From Fusibacter bizertensis (GTDB taxonomy: Bacteria; Bacillota; Clostridia; Peptostreptococcales; Acidaminobacteraceae), in assembly GCF_029914245.1 (NCBI RefSeq), contig NZ_JARYZI010000016.1:1-42566 (forward strand): 42,566 nt of DNA, written 5' to 3'. The number at the start of each line of letters is the position of its first letter. Position 1 is the first letter of the stretch. The notes under the pieces are model-generated. The model saw only the letters and a list, made by a program, of their open reading frames with translations. It had not been told where the DNA came from and ran no database searches. This document shows positions 40,664 through 42,566 of this stretch, one piece after another. The position numbers were made by a program, and so were the translations under genes.

Positions 40664-41248
40664 TTGGATGAAAAATTAAAAAAATTCTTGGATAAAAATA
40701 CTGGAATGGATGCCGAGCAAAACAGTGAGATTATGCAGGACTTAGAGGTTAAGCAATATTTAAAGGGTGAAATTTTACTTAATCAAGGTGAAATCTCACG
40801 GAATTGCTACACAGTTTTATCTGGTTGTGTGAGGCAGTATAAAACTTTAGAAGATGGTAGAGAAATTACGGTTGCTTTCTTTACAGAAGAACAAGCAATT
40901 GTTTTATTTAACAGTTACAAATTTCAAATACCTTCAGAGTATTCTTTGGCTTGTGTTGAAGATGTGATTTTACTTGAGGGAAATCTAGAATCAGAAGAAA
41001 AGCTGTATTCAAAATATCCTGAATTACAGCTTGTGACACGCAATATAATGGAAACCAACTTTGGTAAAGAGCAAGAAGATCGCGCAATATTTATGTCGTT
41101 AACACCAGAAGAACGCTATATCAATTTGACAATTAATAGACCTGATTTACTTAAGCGCGTCCCACAGCATCAACTGGCTAGTTATCTAGGCATTAAACCC
41201 GAATCTCTCAGTCGCATTAAGAAAAGGCTTTCTACTGCCTCGAACTAA
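40664..41248 (+). CDS. Crp/Fnr-family transcriptional regulator
   Basis: The product has 194 residues, with a TTG start after AGGTGG-type SD bases. Residues 20-110 form a cyclic-nucleotide-binding fold (KGEILLNQGEISRNCYTVLS; EDGREITVAFF). The C-terminal 45 residues form a helix-turn-helix (TPEERYINLTINRPDLLKRV; QHQLASYLGIKPESLSRIKK). It lacks a cysteine cluster, and the ligand is not evident. The last 63 bases overlap the convergent DUF4386 gene, which it may regulate; that pairing is one I recall in other genomes. Confidence 0.87.
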   Translation: MDEKLKKFLDKNTGMDAEQNSEIMQDLEVKQYLKGEILLNQGEISRNCYTVLSGCVRQYKTLEDGREITVAFFTEEQAIVLFNSYKFQIPSEYSLACVEDVILLEGNLESEEKLYSKYPELQLVTRNIMETNFGKEQEDRAIFMSLTPEERYINLTINRPDLLKRVPQHQLASYLGIKPESLSRIKKRLSTASN

Positions 41249-41905
41249 AAGCCATATTCCAAAACTAAGTTCCCCAATAGTCATTGGCAATGCTAGTAAA
41301 TTTTCAATAGATTGTGTCGTTGTTTCTATACTTGGTGCAATCCAATAAAGCGCATGGACGGTGAAATAACATAGTCCCGCGATTAACATAAGTGCGCTTA
41401 ATATTTTAGGAATTTTGTATGTCTGAAACATTAATAAAGAGGTGACGATAAGGTGTAATCCAAAAATGATCAGTCCACGAGACCATAATACATCAAAAGA
41501 TCTTAAATGAATCATTATGTCGGTGGATAAAACTGTATGATCTAAGTTGATTGCGATTTGTATGAGATGATAGATTCCAACACTTAAGAATAGAGTATAC
41601 AAAATACGAAGTGCAGCACTTAACTTTGCAAGCTGAGGGTTTGTCGTTTTGAAAAAATAGAAAAAGGCAACAGCTACGACAAAGTCCATAAGAGCTATGA
41701 CAATCCACGCCAGAATTTCAATAGTAAATTTACTTGACTGTGACATTAAATTTTCAAGTGTTAGCGCTGGATCAGACATTACAATTAGATTAGAATGGAT
41801 CATTCCAAACGCTAATCCAGCAAATATTGTCATAATCAAGAGTGCAAATGCTGCTATACGCGCAGCATTTTTTTTATTTTTTTGGTTAATTGTTAGTGTG
41901 TTCAT
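41186..41905 (-). CDS. DUF4386 membrane protein
   Basis: The product has 239 residues. The ATG at 41905 follows AAGGAGG with 6-base spacing; an upstream ATG at 41941 is not supported by an SD. Six to seven hydrophobic helices are present, with the DUF4386 pattern MIHSNLIVMSDPALTLENLM and LIIFGLHLIVTSLLMFQTYK, and a Lys/Arg-rich C-terminus. Function unknown. Its 3' end overlaps 63 bases of the regulator gene on the other strand, so neither 3' end can change without affecting the other protein. Confidence 0.85.
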   Translation of the reverse strand: MNTLTINQKNKKNAARIAAFALLIMTIFAGLAFGMIHSNLIVMSDPALTLENLMSQSSKFTIEILAWIVIALMDFVVAVAFFYFFKTTNPQLAKLSAALRILYTLFLSVGIYHLIQIAINLDHTVLSTDIMIHLRSFDVLWSRGLIIFGLHLIVTSLLMFQTYKIPKILSALMLIAGLCYFTVHALYWIAPSIETTTQSIENLLALPMTIGELSFGIWLLVRGSRKPFLNATERFGFNA

Positions 41906-42102
41906 GACGAACCTCCTTTTTCTATATTTTATCATTTGCAATTATATGGCGCATTGACTTAAGTTAAGAGAGATTACTTTAGTCACAATAGGAATAAAAC
42001 AAGTGACTTATATAATGATCAAATGACCCTTTATGCTTTTATTTTCTGATAAACTCTAAGTAGGATTATTACTAAAGTAAGAAAAGTTACGTAGGAGGAG
42101 AT

Positions 42103-42566
42103 ATGAAAAAGATATTGTTAATATTACTAACTTTAATTTCACTCACTTATCTGTCAGCATGTAGCTCTGATTCTCAGAGTAATAATGAACAAGAGGTGAA
42201 TCAAACGACAATTAAGGCGAATGAAGCGATGACTTCGGCTGAAGTTACTGAAAATTTAGCAGTTGAAAAAACGGAATCTGTTGAAATAAGCAATGAAGAT
42301 AATCTTGAAGGTCTTGAAGGCATTGAACTTCTAAAAGCCCTAGTCGTAAATGAACCAAATAATCTATATGTTGTTAGTGAAATGAGTGGCTCTGGTATGA
42401 ATTTCACCACTAAGAGTTACTATAAAGATGGAAATTACAGAACTGAAATGAATATGGCGGGATTGGGCAATCAAATTACTATTTTCAATAATGATGAAAG
42501 TGTCACTTATCAATATACTGAAGGTGATGTAACAGGACTTAAAATGACAGAAATTTCGGATATGTA
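42103..42566 (+). CDS. Lipoprotein, partial (runs off the window)
   Basis: ATG 42103 follows AGGAGG with 5-6 base spacing. 154 complete codons lie inside the window without a stop. The signal peptide ends in YLSAC (cysteine near residue 20), then a Ser/Asn/Glu-rich linker. From about residue 85 the sequence NLYVVSEMSGSGMNFTTKSY with later YKDGNYRTEMNMAG resembles the start of an outer-layer beta-sheet domain such as LolA/DUF4412-type lipoproteins; that is weak pattern recognition. Function unknown. Confidence 0.75.
   Translation, partial: MKKILLILLTLISLTYLSACSSDSQSNNEQEVNQTTIKANEAMTSAEVTENLAVEKTESVEISNEDNLEGLEGIELLKALVVNEPNNLYVVSEMSGSGMNFTTKSYYKDGNYRTEMNMAGLGNQITIFNNDESVTYQYTEGDVTGLKMTEISDM

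Noticed and set aside
40664-41248. Crp-family regulator as the HcpR that would bind 13790-13805
   Set aside because: Its HTH (QHQLASYLGIKPESLSRIKK) and short CNB fold look like a generic Crp-type protein; nothing ties it to the HcpR group.
1-42566. CRISPR arrays, tRNA, rRNA, transposase or integrase genes
   Set aside because: None were recognisable on either strand by eye; there are no regular spacers and no cloverleaf or rRNA motifs.

Overview
The window is low-GC DNA (roughly 33-35% G+C by eye) with strong AGGAGG-type ribosome binding sites, classic TTGACA/TATAAT promoters, a leucine T-box leader, a Fur box and typical Gram-positive lipoproteins. All of this points to a Firmicute. The gene content (clostridial-type LeuC, a DUF362 ferredoxin, DUF438/hemerythrin, HD-GYP, XRE-ABC modules) suggests an anaerobic Clostridia-type organism. 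No rRNA, tRNA, CRISPR array, transposase or integrase was seen.

Layout. 1-2.8 kb is a mosaic region. It holds a leftward promoter at the window edge, a 5'-truncated DUF2326 ATPase fragment, a compact block of GC-rich hairpins with alternating AAC...GTT and GTT...AAC ends, and a gene predicted to be a PD-(D/E)XK nuclease fused to an excisionase-type HTH and a membrane helix. That gene lies between near-perfect 14-bp inverted repeats and looks like a mobile cassette. 2.8-13.7 kb is a run of small same-strand accessory genes, most with their own RBS. It includes five GNAT acetyltransferases, an S51-like amidotransferase/peptidase, a nitrilase-fold hydrolase, a beta-lactamase-fold hydrolase, a DUF3795 protein, a flavodoxin-like protein, a SHOCT protein, a pyrophosphatase-like protein and lipoproteins, plus two broken genes. 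13.8-15.5 kb is a DUF1858 + DUF438-hemerythrin-PAS operon behind a CRP/FNR-type (HcpR-like) dyad. 15.6-18.1 kb holds an SDR dehydrogenase, a macro-domain protein with a helical C-terminal domain, and a VWA protein.

18.2-23.2 kb is the leucine operon: promoter, T-box attenuator with a CTC specifier, an extra repeat-containing leader segment, leuA, leuC, and a single gene encoding LeuD fused to LeuB. One operon thus supplies every dedicated step from 2-ketoisovalerate towards leucine except the final transamination. 23.2-27.1 kb has an HD-GYP membrane protein, a methyltransferase, and leftward DUF362/ferredoxin and cyclophilin lipoprotein genes. 27.3-30.3 kb is an XRE regulator with a YxlE/YxlF/YxlG-like ABC exporter.

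30.4-42.6 kb mixes transport and envelope functions: an EamA transporter and a membrane protein, a MATE exporter, a lipoprotein, a chromate-transporter-family protein, a PadR-MFS operon, a Fur-boxed Cys-rich FNR-type flavoprotein, a FrnE-like thioredoxin-fold protein, a monofunctional GT51 transglycosylase with a metallophosphoesterase, a Crp-family regulator whose 3' end overlaps a convergent DUF4386 gene, and a lipoprotein cut by the window end.

All family assignments come from reading motifs and remembered family patterns. No search was run.
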